Made by a program: the position numbers and the translations under genes
Notes under the pieces: generated by a model
What the model was told of the DNA's origin: nothing
What the model saw: only the letters and a program-made list of their open reading frames with translations
Databases searched by the model: none
Shown: positions 34,169 through 42,912 of the stretch, one piece after another
Layout of the letters: every line of letters starts with the position of its first letter
Position numbering within the stretch: position 1 is the first letter of the stretch
NCBI GenBank assembly: GCA_964570825.1
Contig: CAZMZJ010000001.1
Span: 124,001 to 188,000 of the forward strand
Reading direction: 5' to 3'
Source of the DNA: UMGS1002 sp964570825
GTDB lineage: Bacteria; Bacillota; Clostridia; Oscillospirales; CAG-272
Length of the DNA: 64,000 bases

Positions 34169-35599
34169 TTACTTTTTTTCTTCGGCTGATTTTTCTTCAA
34201 CCTTCTGACCGAGGTATTCCGGCAGCTTCATGCCTGCCATGTCGAACATCTCGCTCATCGGAGGCACAGCCTTCATTATTCCCGACAGAAAATTAGCAGT
34301 TGCAGTCTTTCCATCGGCGCTTCCGTTTCCGTTCGAATCCCAGACGGTGACTTTATCGATCTTGAGGTTCTTGATAGCTTCGACCTGGATCTTTGTCAGT
34401 TCCTCAAGCTTGTTGGCTATCATATATTTGATTGCTTCGTTCGCGCTGCCGCCGGCCGCCTTTACCAGCTGTTCAAAACCTTCAGCCTGTTTGGTAAGCA
34501 CTTCGCGCATACCTTTCGCCTGTGCTTCCATTTTCATAAGAATTGCGTCTGCTTCGCCGCGCGCCTGGCGTCTGACCTGTTCGGCCTGTGCTTCAGCCTG
34601 AATTTCAATTTGCTTTTTACTTATCTCGGCCTTGACAAGAATGTCGGCCTCCTGGCTTGCCTGTTCAAGGGTGGCTCTCGCGTTTTCTGCAAGCTTCTGA
34701 GCTGCGTATGACTCTTCCTTGGCTTTTGCCGCCTGAATGTTTTCCGCGGCAATCGCCTGCTTTAAGAATTCCGCCTCGCGCATACGGCGGTTTGCGTCGG
34801 ATTCCGCAATTTTGATTTTAGCTTCGTTTTCGCCCGTGATTGCGTCCGAGTTGAATTTTGACACGCGGATTCTCTGTTCGCGCTCTGCGTCTGCAGCGCC
34901 GATAGAACCGTCTCTGTCTGCTTCGGCGACAGATACTTTTGCAGCGTTGATAGCCTTTGCAGCGGCTTCTTTTCCGAGAGCGGCTATATATCCGGATTCG
35001 TCGTTGATGTCGGTTACGTTGACGTTTATAAGACGAAGGCCGATTTTCTTAAGCTCCGTCTCAACGTTTCCGGAAACTGCGTCGAGAAATTTATCTCTGT
35101 CGGTGTTTATCTCCTCGATGTCCATCGTGGCGATAACCAGACGCAGCTGGCCGAAAATGATATCTCTTGCAAGTTCCTGAATTTCAACGAGCTTAAGTCC
35201 GAGCAGACGCTCGGCGGCGTTCTGCATAACTCCTACTTCGGTCGAAATACCGACCATGAATCTTGAAGGAACGTCGACGCGGATGTTCTGGTGAGACAGC
35301 GCGTTTGTAAGGTCGACTGAAATCGACATCGGCGTCAGGTCAAGGTATTCGTATGCCTGAAAAATAGGCACAACGAAAGCGGCGCCGCCGTGAATACATT
35401 TCGAGGAACGCTGTGTCCCGTCCTTGTTCGAGCCCACCTTTCCGTAGATAACCATTATTTTGTCAGACGGGCATTTCTTGTACCGTGATATTACGACGAT
35501 AAAAAGAGTAAAAATCACTATTGCCAGTACGACGAACAGCCCCACGAGCGACGGAGAAATACCTTCCGATGCCGCGAGAAAATAGATGTGTTTTGCCAT
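34169..35599 (-). CDS. floT: Flotillin-like membrane microdomain protein (FloT/YuaG type)
   Basis: 476 residues from the ATG at 35599 (aaagga upstream). An N-terminal membrane helix (about 15-37) is followed by the SPFH/band 7 domain (about 50-210; VPSRFMVGISTE, VNVTDINDESGYIAALG). A long coiled-coil, alanine/glutamate-rich flotillin repeat follows (about 210-380; AEREQRI, NRRMREAE, AEAQAEQVRRQARGEAD), with a C-terminal oligomerisation region. It organises lipid microdomains and affects signalling, secretion and sporulation in Bacillus. Located right after its NfeD-type partner, the standard yuaF-floT arrangement. Confidence 0.9.
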   Translation of the reverse strand: MAKHIYFLAASEGISPSLVGLFVVLAIVIFTLFIVVISRYKKCPSDKIMVIYGKVGSNKDGTQRSSKCIHGGAAFVVPIFQAYEYLDLTPMSISVDLTNALSHQNIRVDVPSRFMVGISTEVGVMQNAAERLLGLKLVEIQELARDIIFGQLRLVIATMDIEEINTDRDKFLDAVSGNVETELKKIGLRLINVNVTDINDESGYIAALGKEAAAKAINAAKVSVAEADRDGSIGAADAEREQRIRVSKFNSDAITGENEAKIKIAESDANRRMREAEFLKQAIAAENIQAAKAKEESYAAQKLAENARATLEQASQEADILVKAEISKKQIEIQAEAQAEQVRRQARGEADAILMKMEAQAKGMREVLTKQAEGFEQLVKAAGGSANEAIKYMIANKLEELTKIQVEAIKNLKIDKVTVWDSNGNGSADGKTATANFLSGIMKAVPPMSEMFDMAGMKLPEYLGQKVEEKSAEEKK

Positions 35600-35697
35600 T
35601 GTGTTCTGTCCTTTCATATGTATTTATTTTTATCTGCATTTCTGTTTTAATTCCCGTGGACGCCTTCGGCAGCGCGAAAGTAACAATAAACAATATA

Positions 35698-36327
35698 TTA
35701 TTTCTCCGAACTTGCGCTGCTCAGCGGCTCGACCACAAGGGTTCCGGAATCGTCTACTGACACAACACGGACATACGAACCGGTCTTAAGTGTCTGGGAC
35801 GCGGTGGTGATTGCGTTGAGTTCGGTATATGTTTCCTGAAGAGTCAGCGTAACCTTGCCCGAGCCTGTTCCCGCAGGAGGTATCGGTATATAGACCTGAG
35901 CTACCTTGCCGATAGCGTTCCCTACATCTATGTTTCCCGATGACTGAAGCTTTGAAACAAGCTTCATAACATATGCCATAAGGAAAAGCATAGCAACTCC
36001 GAGAAGAATTGCAATCGTTATTGACAGCCAGCTCGGAAGACTTGTTTCAAGCAATGCCATTCCGCTCCAGCCGGCTACGGCGAGCATCGTCATGATTCCT
36101 CTGACCGAGAAAAGAGCAAGACCGTCGTCAGTACCACCATGACCGCCTGCATCATGATCAATATCAGCGGTACCGTCGTGTGTAAAATCCCCGCTGCCGT
36201 CACCGCCGCTGTCGCCTAACCCTATTAGGAGCAATACCGTCTGAATCAGTATGACAATTGTTGAAGGTATCGCGATAAGAGCAAATATCTGTTGCGCAAG
36301 TATCAGTGAATTCCACCAGCTAATCAT
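35698..36327 (-). CDS. NfeD-like membrane protein (YuaF type)
   Basis: 209 residues. It has a membrane helix at about 12-37, an Asp/His/Gly-rich linker (about 39-70; DSGGDGSGDF, DIDHDAGGHGG), two further helices (about 74-120) and a C-terminal OB-fold NfeD domain (about 130-205; IGKVAQVYIPI, GSYVRVVSVDDSGTLVVEP). It partners flotillin at the membrane. The histidine/aspartate-rich loop could bind metal but is more likely a low-complexity linker. 98 bp upstream of floT on the same strand. Confidence 0.88.
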   Translation of the reverse strand: MISWWNSLILAQQIFALIAIPSTIVILIQTVLLLIGLGDSGGDGSGDFTHDGTADIDHDAGGHGGTDDGLALFSVRGIMTMLAVAGWSGMALLETSLPSWLSITIAILLGVAMLFLMAYVMKLVSKLQSSGNIDVGNAIGKVAQVYIPIPPAGTGSGKVTLTLQETYTELNAITTASQTLKTGSYVRVVSVDDSGTLVVEPLSSASSEK

Positions 36328-36447
36328 ATAAACCCCCGTGCCGTTTTATTCGGCTGATATATTATGTTGAAATAAACGGCCTTAATTTTGGCTGAATTTT
36401 TTGAAAAACAGCATAGTCCCCCTCTTTTTACGGACTCAATCTGCCAT

Positions 36448-37029
36448 TTATTTTTTTCTCATCAAAGCCGCGAGCTTTTCGTCGGCGCTCTTTTTTAACA
36501 GTGCTGAATAATATGCTGTTATAATGATTTCAAGCGCGGTGTCGAGCCGTCTGTGCGCACCTGATATTCTTTCTTCATAATTCGCAGTCACTTTCCTTAT
36601 GCAGTTCTGCAGAGTCATCCCGGGCGACTCTTCGAGTATAAGGCCGTCAAGCAGCCGGCAGATATAATCATAAAGCTCCGAATATCTGATGATATCATCG
36701 CTTCCGTCCGACGCGCTGCCGTTTATGTAATTTATAATGAACGCAATTCTGTCAAGCTGCATGCAGGAACGCAGCATGTTGATAATAAGTATATGAGCAA
36801 GCTGGTCGATATTATATCTCTTCAGCTTTGAGTTTTCAACCCAGCCGCGTTTTGTCCAGTTCTGAAGAGTCGAGCCGTCAATCCCCGATATCTCGCGTAT
36901 CTGCGAGAGCATTATTCCGTCGGTAATATAAAAAACCTTTTTCAGAAAGTCAAGTCCGGTTACATTCCCCATCTTTTCTTTTTCAAGAATCGTTCCGGGA
37001 ATTAAACGTTCATTTAACTGTACGTTCAT
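36448..37029 (-). CDS. DUF1836 domain protein, MerR-like HTH
   Basis: 193 residues matching DUF1836 by its arrangement: a helix-turn-helix-like segment (GIDGSTLQNWTKRGWVENSKLKRYNIDQLAHILIINML, about 50-88) followed by helices. It is a likely DNA-binding protein of unknown target. Single gene. Confidence 0.75.
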   Translation of the reverse strand: MNVQLNERLIPGTILEKEKMGNVTGLDFLKKVFYITDGIMLSQIREISGIDGSTLQNWTKRGWVENSKLKRYNIDQLAHILIINMLRSCMQLDRIAFIINYINGSASDGSDDIIRYSELYDYICRLLDGLILEESPGMTLQNCIRKVTANYEERISGAHRRLDTALEIIITAYYSALLKKSADEKLAALMRKK

Positions 37030-37333
37030 ACATATTGCCCTTTCTTACAGAAGGCATTGAGATTATGCCCGCTCCGCATTCCGGGTATAATCAGCACGCC
37101 TTATAATCTTACTGATATTATAATACGCGGTCACGTGATTGTCAATAGCATTCTTGCGATATTTTGGCAAATAAATACGAACCCATTATTTTCATAAATT
37201 TCATCTTTTTTTAATTATATCATGTTAGTGCCTTTTAATCAAGTACGGAGTATGTATTGTTCAAGGTTTTTCTGCATATAAATAGTAAACGATAAAAATA
37301 ATATCACAGCAGCCTCTGGCGCGGGAGATTTCT
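37030..37333. other. Intergenic region between divergent DUF1836 and spoIVFA-like genes
   Basis: 304 bp, AT-rich. Upstream of the spoIVFA-like gene, CATATAAAT (about 37273-37281) resembles the -10 of mother-cell sigma-E promoters, with TATTG 15-16 bp upstream as a weak -35. No consensus vegetative promoter is obvious for either gene. Confidence 0.4.
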
Positions 37334-38059
37334 ATGGCAGAAAAAGACTTATGTCCTGATAATAAATATCTGTTTGCATTTTTTACAGTACTCATAATAA
37401 TGATTTCAATAGTCTGCTGCATTACTGCGGTATATTCGCAGATGCAGATTCCTTCCGATTTGTCGTTTATTAGCGAAGCGGCGGAAGAAAATGCTGACAA
37501 GCGCGGCGCCGTGGGGTGCGTTGATTACAACGACCGTGGCGACTGCTATAATGAAGTCACTGAAGATGAAGTTACTGGAGAAACGGCAGAAAAGAATATT
37601 TTTTATGATACGGATACCTCCGCCTTGCAAACATACAGCATCGTTTTCCCTCTTGACGGCAATATTACCTCTCTTTTCGCCTACCGGACCGATCCTTTTT
37701 ACAACCCCGCGGATGGCGGGACTCCTGCCTGCGAGTTTCACCGAGGAATAGATATTTCGGCTGCCCGAAGCCGGGACGTAAGGGCATGCGCTGACGGTGT
37801 CGTCATATTTGCCGGATACGATTCAAGCTACGGCAAATATATAATGATAGAACATGAGTCTTTTGTTTCGCTTTACGCCCACTGCGATTCCCTCCTCTGC
37901 GCGGCCGGCGACAATGTGAGGGCCGGAGACAGCATAGCCGTCGCCGGCAGCACCGGACGCTCAACCGGGCCTCACCTGCATTTTGAAATACGGGTTGACG
38001 GCGAGTGTGTCGATCCACTTGATTTTGTAGGATGCGTTTATACGGGTACGATATATTGA
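37334..38059 (+). CDS. spoIVFA: M23 peptidase-fold membrane protein, SpoIVFA-like
   Basis: 241 residues: one N-terminal membrane helix (about 12-34), an acidic linker and a C-terminal LytM/M23 domain (about 100-235). Zinc and catalytic residues all appear present: His136 and Asp140 in FHRGID, His183 in YAHCD, and His214/His216 in GPHLHFE. Because it overlaps a SpoIVFB-like intramembrane protease gene, it is probably the counterpart of SpoIVFA, which holds SpoIVFB in check in the forespore outer membrane until sigma-K activation. Retention of active-site residues is notable. An independent endopeptidase or SpoIIQ-like role is possible. Confidence 0.75.
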   Translation: MAEKDLCPDNKYLFAFFTVLIIMISIVCCITAVYSQMQIPSDLSFISEAAEENADKRGAVGCVDYNDRGDCYNEVTEDEVTGETAEKNIFYDTDTSALQTYSIVFPLDGNITSLFAYRTDPFYNPADGGTPACEFHRGIDISAARSRDVRACADGVVIFAGYDSSYGKYIMIEHESFVSLYAHCDSLLCAAGDNVRAGDSIAVAGSTGRSTGPHLHFEIRVDGECVDPLDFVGCVYTGTIY

Positions 38060-38664
38060 AAATTAAGCTTCGCATCAGCATATTCGGCGTACTGATGCTG
38101 CTTGTGCTTATTTTTGGCGACGACAGCGTTTATACTCTGATTGCTTTGTCGGCGGCTGCGGTGCATGAGACGGGTCATATCATCGCGGCTGCTCTGTTAA
38201 AAGTGAAAATAGGCAGCTTTTCGCTAAGTCTTTACGGAGCGCGACTCGGCCTTGCGGTGCCTCTGTATTCATACAGGCGCGAATGGCTGCTCTCAGCCGC
38301 GGGCCCGGCGGCAAATATCGTCAGCGGCGGCATAGCTTACTACATATACAGAATTTACGGCGGCACATATAATGTTCAGTATGTGCTTTTCTTTGCCATT
38401 GCTTCGTTTTTCCTTGCTGCGCTAAACCTTTTGCCTATTAAAAATTTCGACGGCGGCAGGATGCTTCTATGTGTCACCGCGCCAACGCTTGGACTGTACA
38501 ACGCTGAAAAAATCACTGAAATTCTTTCTTTTATCTTTGTGCTTATTATCTGGGCTATGTCGCTTTATCTTATGCTGAGAGTCGGCTCCTCATTAACTAT
38601 GTTTGTCTTCTCGTCGGCACTTTTCGCCGAACTTTTCTTTGACCCCGGGGCTTTTTCGCAATAA
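38032..38664 (+). CDS. spoIVFB: Site-2 intramembrane metalloprotease, SpoIVFB-like (M50)
   Basis: Polytopic zinc protease that in Bacillus cleaves pro-sigma-K in the mother cell. The zinc motif HETGH (45-49) lies in a membrane helix and the third ligand Asp140 is in NLLPIKNFDGG. About five to six hydrophobic helices fill 210 residues; no CBS domain. The ATG at 38032 overlaps the upstream gene by 28 bp. A TTG at 38056 overlapping the stop (TTGA) is an equally plausible start. Pairing with the SpoIVFA-like gene supports the sporulation role; the pro-sigma-K gene is not in the window. Confidence 0.8.
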   Translation: MRLYGYDILKIKLRISIFGVLMLLVLIFGDDSVYTLIALSAAAVHETGHIIAAALLKVKIGSFSLSLYGARLGLAVPLYSYRREWLLSAAGPAANIVSGGIAYYIYRIYGGTYNVQYVLFFAIASFFLAALNLLPIKNFDGGRMLLCVTAPTLGLYNAEKITEILSFIFVLIIWAMSLYLMLRVGSSLTMFVFSSALFAELFFDPGAFSQ

Positions 38665-38718
38665 GAGTACTTTTTGTTTATATTTTAGTGTTATTTTTCG
38701 CATTTTTCGTAAAATATA

Positions 38719-38746
38719 TTGCATTTTCCTTATTTTCTGATATAAT
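38719..38746 (+). promoter_or_regulatory. potABCD promoter
   Basis: TTGCAT (38719-38724) and TATAAT (38741-38746) with a 16-bp spacer, about 100 bp before potA. Confidence 0.65.
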
Positions 38747-38849
38747 GTTCTGCAGGGTATATGTTGCGGGAAACACATATCCGTTTTTTCAGTTTTAACT
38801 GTTTTCCGCCAGAAAACCGAGTATTCAGCCAGAGGAGTTTTTATGTGTA

Positions 38850-39995
38850 ATGAAAGAAGAATCTGTACTCATAAAGCTGCAGGGCATATCAAAGTCGTTT
38901 GACGGAGAAACCGTGCTTGACAATATAAATCTTGATATCCACGACAAAGAATTCATCACCCTGCTTGGCCCTTCGGGTTGCGGAAAAACCACGACACTCA
39001 GAATAATCGCCGGTTTTGAAACTCCCGACAGCGGCGAAGTCTTTTTTGATGGACAGATGATAAACGACCTGCCGCCTTATAAGCGTCAGGTCAATACAGT
39101 CTTTCAGCGGTATGCGCTTTTCCCGCACCTGAATGTGTTCGAAAACATTGCTTTTGGCTTAAGAGTCAAAAAGACCAGTGAAGATGTTATACGCAAAAAA
39201 GTAAAGGACATGCTCCAGCTTGTCAACCTGTGCGGATTTGAAAGACGCTCGGTGTCAACGCTTTCCGGCGGGCAGCAGCAGCGCGTCGCAATCGCCCGCG
39301 CGCTCGTGAACAACCCGAAAGTCCTGCTTCTCGACGAGCCTTTAGGCGCACTCGACCTCAAACTCCGCAAGGATATGCAGAACGAACTCAAAAATATCCA
39401 GCAGGAAACAGGTATAACTTTCGTTTATGTAACGCACGACCAGGAAGAAGCGCTCTCTATGTCTGACACGATTGTAGTCATGGCGGAGGGCTGCATACAG
39501 CAAATAGGTTCTCCTGTCGATATATACAACGAGCCAGTGAATGCTTTCGTCGCCGACTTTATCGGCGAAAGCAACATTATTGACGGAATTATGGCCGATG
39601 ATTTCAAGGCGAAATTTTCCGGACATATGTTCAAATGCCTTGACAAGGGTTTTGCCAGAAACGAGCCGGTTGACATCGTTATCCGTCCCGAAGACGTCGA
39701 CGTTGTTCCGGTCGCCGACGGAATGCTGACCGGCACCGTCACCACGGTGACATTCAAGGGCGTTCATTATGAAATCATCGTCGACATCGGCGGATTCAAA
39801 TGGATGATACAGACGACAGATTATGTGGCTCCCGAAGAAACCATAGGGATATTCATTCAGCCGGATGCCATTCATGTTATGAAAAAATCAAAGTTTTCCG
39901 ACCGGTTCGGAGACTATTCCTCATACAGCGAGGAACTTGACCGCCTTTCCGACGCAGAAGAGGAAACCGTGTCAGAATCCCCATCGGAGGATTGA
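38850..39995 (+). CDS. potA: Spermidine/putrescine ABC transporter ATPase
   Basis: Cytoplasmic ATPase of the polyamine importer. Walker A GPSGCGKTT (40-48), signature LSGGQQQR (138-145) and Walker B VLLLDEP (158-164), followed by a C-terminal TOBE domain (about 290-350). 381 residues, with a Ser/Glu-rich tail. gaggag ribosome site upstream. First of four overlapping genes potABCD. Confidence 0.95.
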   Translation: MKEESVLIKLQGISKSFDGETVLDNINLDIHDKEFITLLGPSGCGKTTTLRIIAGFETPDSGEVFFDGQMINDLPPYKRQVNTVFQRYALFPHLNVFENIAFGLRVKKTSEDVIRKKVKDMLQLVNLCGFERRSVSTLSGGQQQRVAIARALVNNPKVLLLDEPLGALDLKLRKDMQNELKNIQQETGITFVYVTHDQEEALSMSDTIVVMAEGCIQQIGSPVDIYNEPVNAFVADFIGESNIIDGIMADDFKAKFSGHMFKCLDKGFARNEPVDIVIRPEDVDVVPVADGMLTGTVTTVTFKGVHYEIIVDIGGFKWMIQTTDYVAPEETIGIFIQPDAIHVMKKSKFSDRFGDYSSYSEELDRLSDAEEETVSESPSED

Positions 39996-39996
39996 C

Positions 39997-40830
39997 ATGG
40001 AAAGCAGAATCAAAAGCAAATCTTTGCTTGAAAAGGCCGCAGCGGCTCCTCATATCGTCTGGGCAACTCTTTTCATCGTTGCGCCGCTGATTATTGTAAT
40101 TTATTTCGCCTTTACCGATACGAACGGTAATTTTTCGCTTAAAAATATAACATCACTATCGGATTACTCAAATATTTTCCTGCTTTCCATAAGCTTCGCA
40201 TTTATAGCCACTGTAATTTGTTTTCTAATTGGTTATCCCCTTGCATATTTCATGTCGAAAACCAAACCGAAAACACAGCGGCTGCTGCTTGTCCTGCTCA
40301 TGCTTCCTATGTGGATAAGCCTTCTTATCCGCACATATTCTCTCATGGCTCTGCTTGACAACGGCGGGCTTATCAATTCTCTGCTTGTAAAAATGGGCTT
40401 TGAAAAGCTAAAGATAATCGGAACCGGAAACGCGGTTATACTTGGAATGATATACGACTTTCTCCCGTATATGGTGCTTCCCATTTTTACAGTTATGTCC
40501 AAAATGGACAAGCGCTATATAGAAGCGGCGAGCGACCTCGGCTGCAACAGCCTTCAGGTTCTTTTGAAGGTGATATTGCCTCTCTCGGTCCCGGGCATTA
40601 TATCGGGAATTACGATGGTATTCGTCCCGTCTATCAGCACATTCTATATATCGCAGAAACTCGGCGGCGGCTCCTTTGACCTTATAGGTGATACGATAGA
40701 GCGTCAGTTCCAGTACCCGGCCACATACCATGTCGGAGCAGCCATTTCGCTTGTCATGATGATACTGATCATAATATCAATCGCTATTATGAACAAGTTT
40801 TCCGACAGCGAGGGAGGCATCATCGTATGA
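39997..40830 (+). CDS. potB: Spermidine/putrescine ABC transporter permease B
   Basis: 277-residue permease with six hydrophobic segments and the EAA loop (EAASDLGCNSLQVLLKVILPLSVPGI, in two parts around 165-190) that docks on PotA. Start at 39997, one base after the potA stop, with ggagg inside the end of potA. An upstream in-frame start inside potA is rejected. Confidence 0.93.
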   Translation: MESRIKSKSLLEKAAAAPHIVWATLFIVAPLIIVIYFAFTDTNGNFSLKNITSLSDYSNIFLLSISFAFIATVICFLIGYPLAYFMSKTKPKTQRLLLVLLMLPMWISLLIRTYSLMALLDNGGLINSLLVKMGFEKLKIIGTGNAVILGMIYDFLPYMVLPIFTVMSKMDKRYIEAASDLGCNSLQVLLKVILPLSVPGIISGITMVFVPSISTFYISQKLGGGSFDLIGDTIERQFQYPATYHVGAAISLVMMILIIISIAIMNKFSDSEGGIIV

Positions 40831-41651
40831 AGACCTTGTCGAAAATATATATGTGGCTTATTTTTGCTCTGCTTTATGCTCCGATACTCGTGCTCGTCGT
40901 TTTTTCCTTCAACCGCTCAGGCGATCTTAACAATTACACTCAGGTATCGTTCTACTGGTATCGCCAGCTTTTCAACGACTCAAGAGCATTCGACGCGCTT
41001 AAAAATTCACTCTTTCTCGCAGTAACTTCCTCGTTGCTTGCAACCGCCATCGGCACATTTGCGGCGCTCGGCATCGACCGAATGAGGAAAAAATATATTA
41101 AAGCCATAGTCACCTCGGTTACAAATGTACCGATGATGAATCCGGATATTGTGACCGGAGTGTCAATGATGCTGCTCTTCGTCGCAGCGGCAGCGGTGGC
41201 CGGCTTCGCCTCTCCGCTCGGCCGCACAACCATGATAATCGCCCACACGACCTTCAATCTGCCTTATGTGATTTTGTCGGTGTCGCCCCGTTTCAAACAA
41301 ATGGATAAAAACCTTACGGAAGCGGCGCTTGACCTCGGCTGCACTCCCGCGCAGACTTTCTTTAAGGTTGAGTTTCCGTTTATTCTTCCGGGCGTTATAT
41401 CCGGGCTTATTATGGGGTTCACATTGTCGCTCGACGACTTTGTTATCAGCCATTTTGTCAGTTCTCCGGACTTTCAGACGCTGCCGCTGTATATTTATAA
41501 CCAAACTGCGCATGAGGTAAAATACAGTATGTACGCGCTCTGTACGCTTATGATTCTGACCATTCTTGCGCTTCTGATTATAATCAACTTTGCAGGTAAT
41601 TTCGGCCTTAAAAATAAAATTGCTTCGATAAGAAAGGAAGTAAAGAATTGA
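40827..41651 (+). CDS. potC: Spermidine/putrescine ABC transporter permease C
   Basis: 274-residue second permease subunit with six membrane segments and the EAA loop EAALDLGCTPAQTFFKVEFP (about 171-190). Overlaps potB by 4 bp (ATGA) and potD by 4 bp. Confidence 0.94.
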   Translation: MKTLSKIYMWLIFALLYAPILVLVVFSFNRSGDLNNYTQVSFYWYRQLFNDSRAFDALKNSLFLAVTSSLLATAIGTFAALGIDRMRKKYIKAIVTSVTNVPMMNPDIVTGVSMMLLFVAAAAVAGFASPLGRTTMIIAHTTFNLPYVILSVSPRFKQMDKNLTEAALDLGCTPAQTFFKVEFPFILPGVISGLIMGFTLSLDDFVISHFVSSPDFQTLPLYIYNQTAHEVKYSMYALCTLMILTILALLIIINFAGNFGLKNKIASIRKEVKN

Positions 41652-42880
41652 AAAGAATACTGTCATCTGCCCTTATTGTTATACTTCTTGCATCGTTGGC
41701 GCTAAGCTTTGCATCCTGCTCCGGCGGCAGCGCGGGAAAGACGCTTTATGTCTACAACTGGGGCGAATATATTTCGGACGGCTCCGAGGACTCGCTTGAT
41801 GTGAACAAAGCTTTTGAAGAATATTATTACAGCACATACGGCGAGAAGATAACCGTCAACTATTCAACTTACTCGAGCAACGAGGATATGTATGCAAAAA
41901 TAAAAAGCGGCGCGGCAAATTATGACGTCATTATCCCGTCCGATTATATGATCGAGCGGCTTATCAAGGAAAATCTCATTGCCAAGCTTGATTTTTCTAA
42001 TATTCCGAACTATCAGTATATAGACAGTAACTTTAAGGGAGAAAAGGCGTATTACGATCCAGATAATCTTTATTCGGTTCCATATTTTTACGGAATGGTC
42101 GGCGTAATTTATAATACCGAGCTGATTAAATCAGACGACCAGAATATCGGCAGCTGGTCGCTTATGTGGGACAAGGATTATGCCGGAAATATCCTTCAGT
42201 TCAACAATTCGCGCGACGCCTTCGGAACAGCGCTTTACTACCTCGGATATGATGTAAACAGCGCCACTGAGAGCCAATGGAAGGAAGCCCTTGAGCTGCT
42301 CAAGACGCAAAAAGCCATCGTACAGGGTTATGTTATGGATGAAATCTTCAACAAAATGAAGGGTGGATCGGCGGCCGTGGCAGCATATTACGCCGGCGAC
42401 TTCCTTTCAATGTATGAAGCAAACAATTCGCTTGCGTTTTATTATCCGAAAGAAGGCACAAATATATTCGTTGACGCCATGTGCGTGCCGGCAAGTTCTC
42501 AAAACAAAATAATCGCTGAGCGCTATATAAACTTTATGCTCTCAGAGAAAATCGCCATCGCCAACGCAGAGTACACTTATTATGCAACGCCGAATACTCT
42601 TGTTACATCCTCGCAGGAATACATTGATTATATTTCCTCCGTCAATCCCGACGCGATGAATATTCTTTACTACAGCGCAAACAGCGTCCCGACTTCTTTC
42701 TATCAAAATCTCACCGACGAAAAGCTTGAAATGATAAACAGCCTGTGGGAAGAGCTTAAGATAGAAAGCAGCTCGGCAGGTACGGCTATATATATCGGAA
42801 GCGGAATACTTCTTCTTGTAATCGCAGCCTTTATCGTCTTTAAGGTAATACAGAAGAAGAAACGCAGCAACTACGACTAA
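41648..42880 (+). CDS. potD: Spermidine/putrescine-binding lipoprotein with a C-terminal membrane helix
   Basis: Extracellular polyamine receptor, 410 residues, TTG start overlapping the potC stop. A signal peptide with lipobox FASC (Cys24) is followed by the binding domain starting LYVYNWGEYISDG, the PotD/PotF hallmark. It is about 50 residues longer than usual: after the lobe domain comes a hydrophobic helix (about 378-400; YIGSGILLLVIAAFIVFKVI) and a KKKR stop-transfer tail. Two membrane anchors on one binding protein are unusual. Confidence 0.92.
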   Translation: MKRILSSALIVILLASLALSFASCSGGSAGKTLYVYNWGEYISDGSEDSLDVNKAFEEYYYSTYGEKITVNYSTYSSNEDMYAKIKSGAANYDVIIPSDYMIERLIKENLIAKLDFSNIPNYQYIDSNFKGEKAYYDPDNLYSVPYFYGMVGVIYNTELIKSDDQNIGSWSLMWDKDYAGNILQFNNSRDAFGTALYYLGYDVNSATESQWKEALELLKTQKAIVQGYVMDEIFNKMKGGSAAVAAYYAGDFLSMYEANNSLAFYYPKEGTNIFVDAMCVPASSQNKIIAERYINFMLSEKIAIANAEYTYYATPNTLVTSSQEYIDYISSVNPDAMNILYYSANSVPTSFYQNLTDEKLEMINSLWEELKIESSSAGTAIYIGSGILLLVIAAFIVFKVIQKKKRSNYD

Positions 42881-42887
42881 ATAAAAA

Positions 42888-42909
42888 CCGGTCCGCCGCG
42901 GCGGACCGG
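42888..42909. terminator. Bidirectional terminator between potD and dxs
   Basis: CCGGTCCGCC (42888-42897) pairs with GGCGGACCGG (42900-42909), with A-run on the left and T-run on the right. It serves convergent potD and dxs. Confidence 0.92.
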
Positions 42910-42912
42910 TTT

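Noticed and set aside
33757..34200. 147-residue open frame on the minus strand
   Set aside because: Opposes the well-supported 52-residue gene, runs through the terminator at 34137-34161 and overlaps the flotillin gene end.
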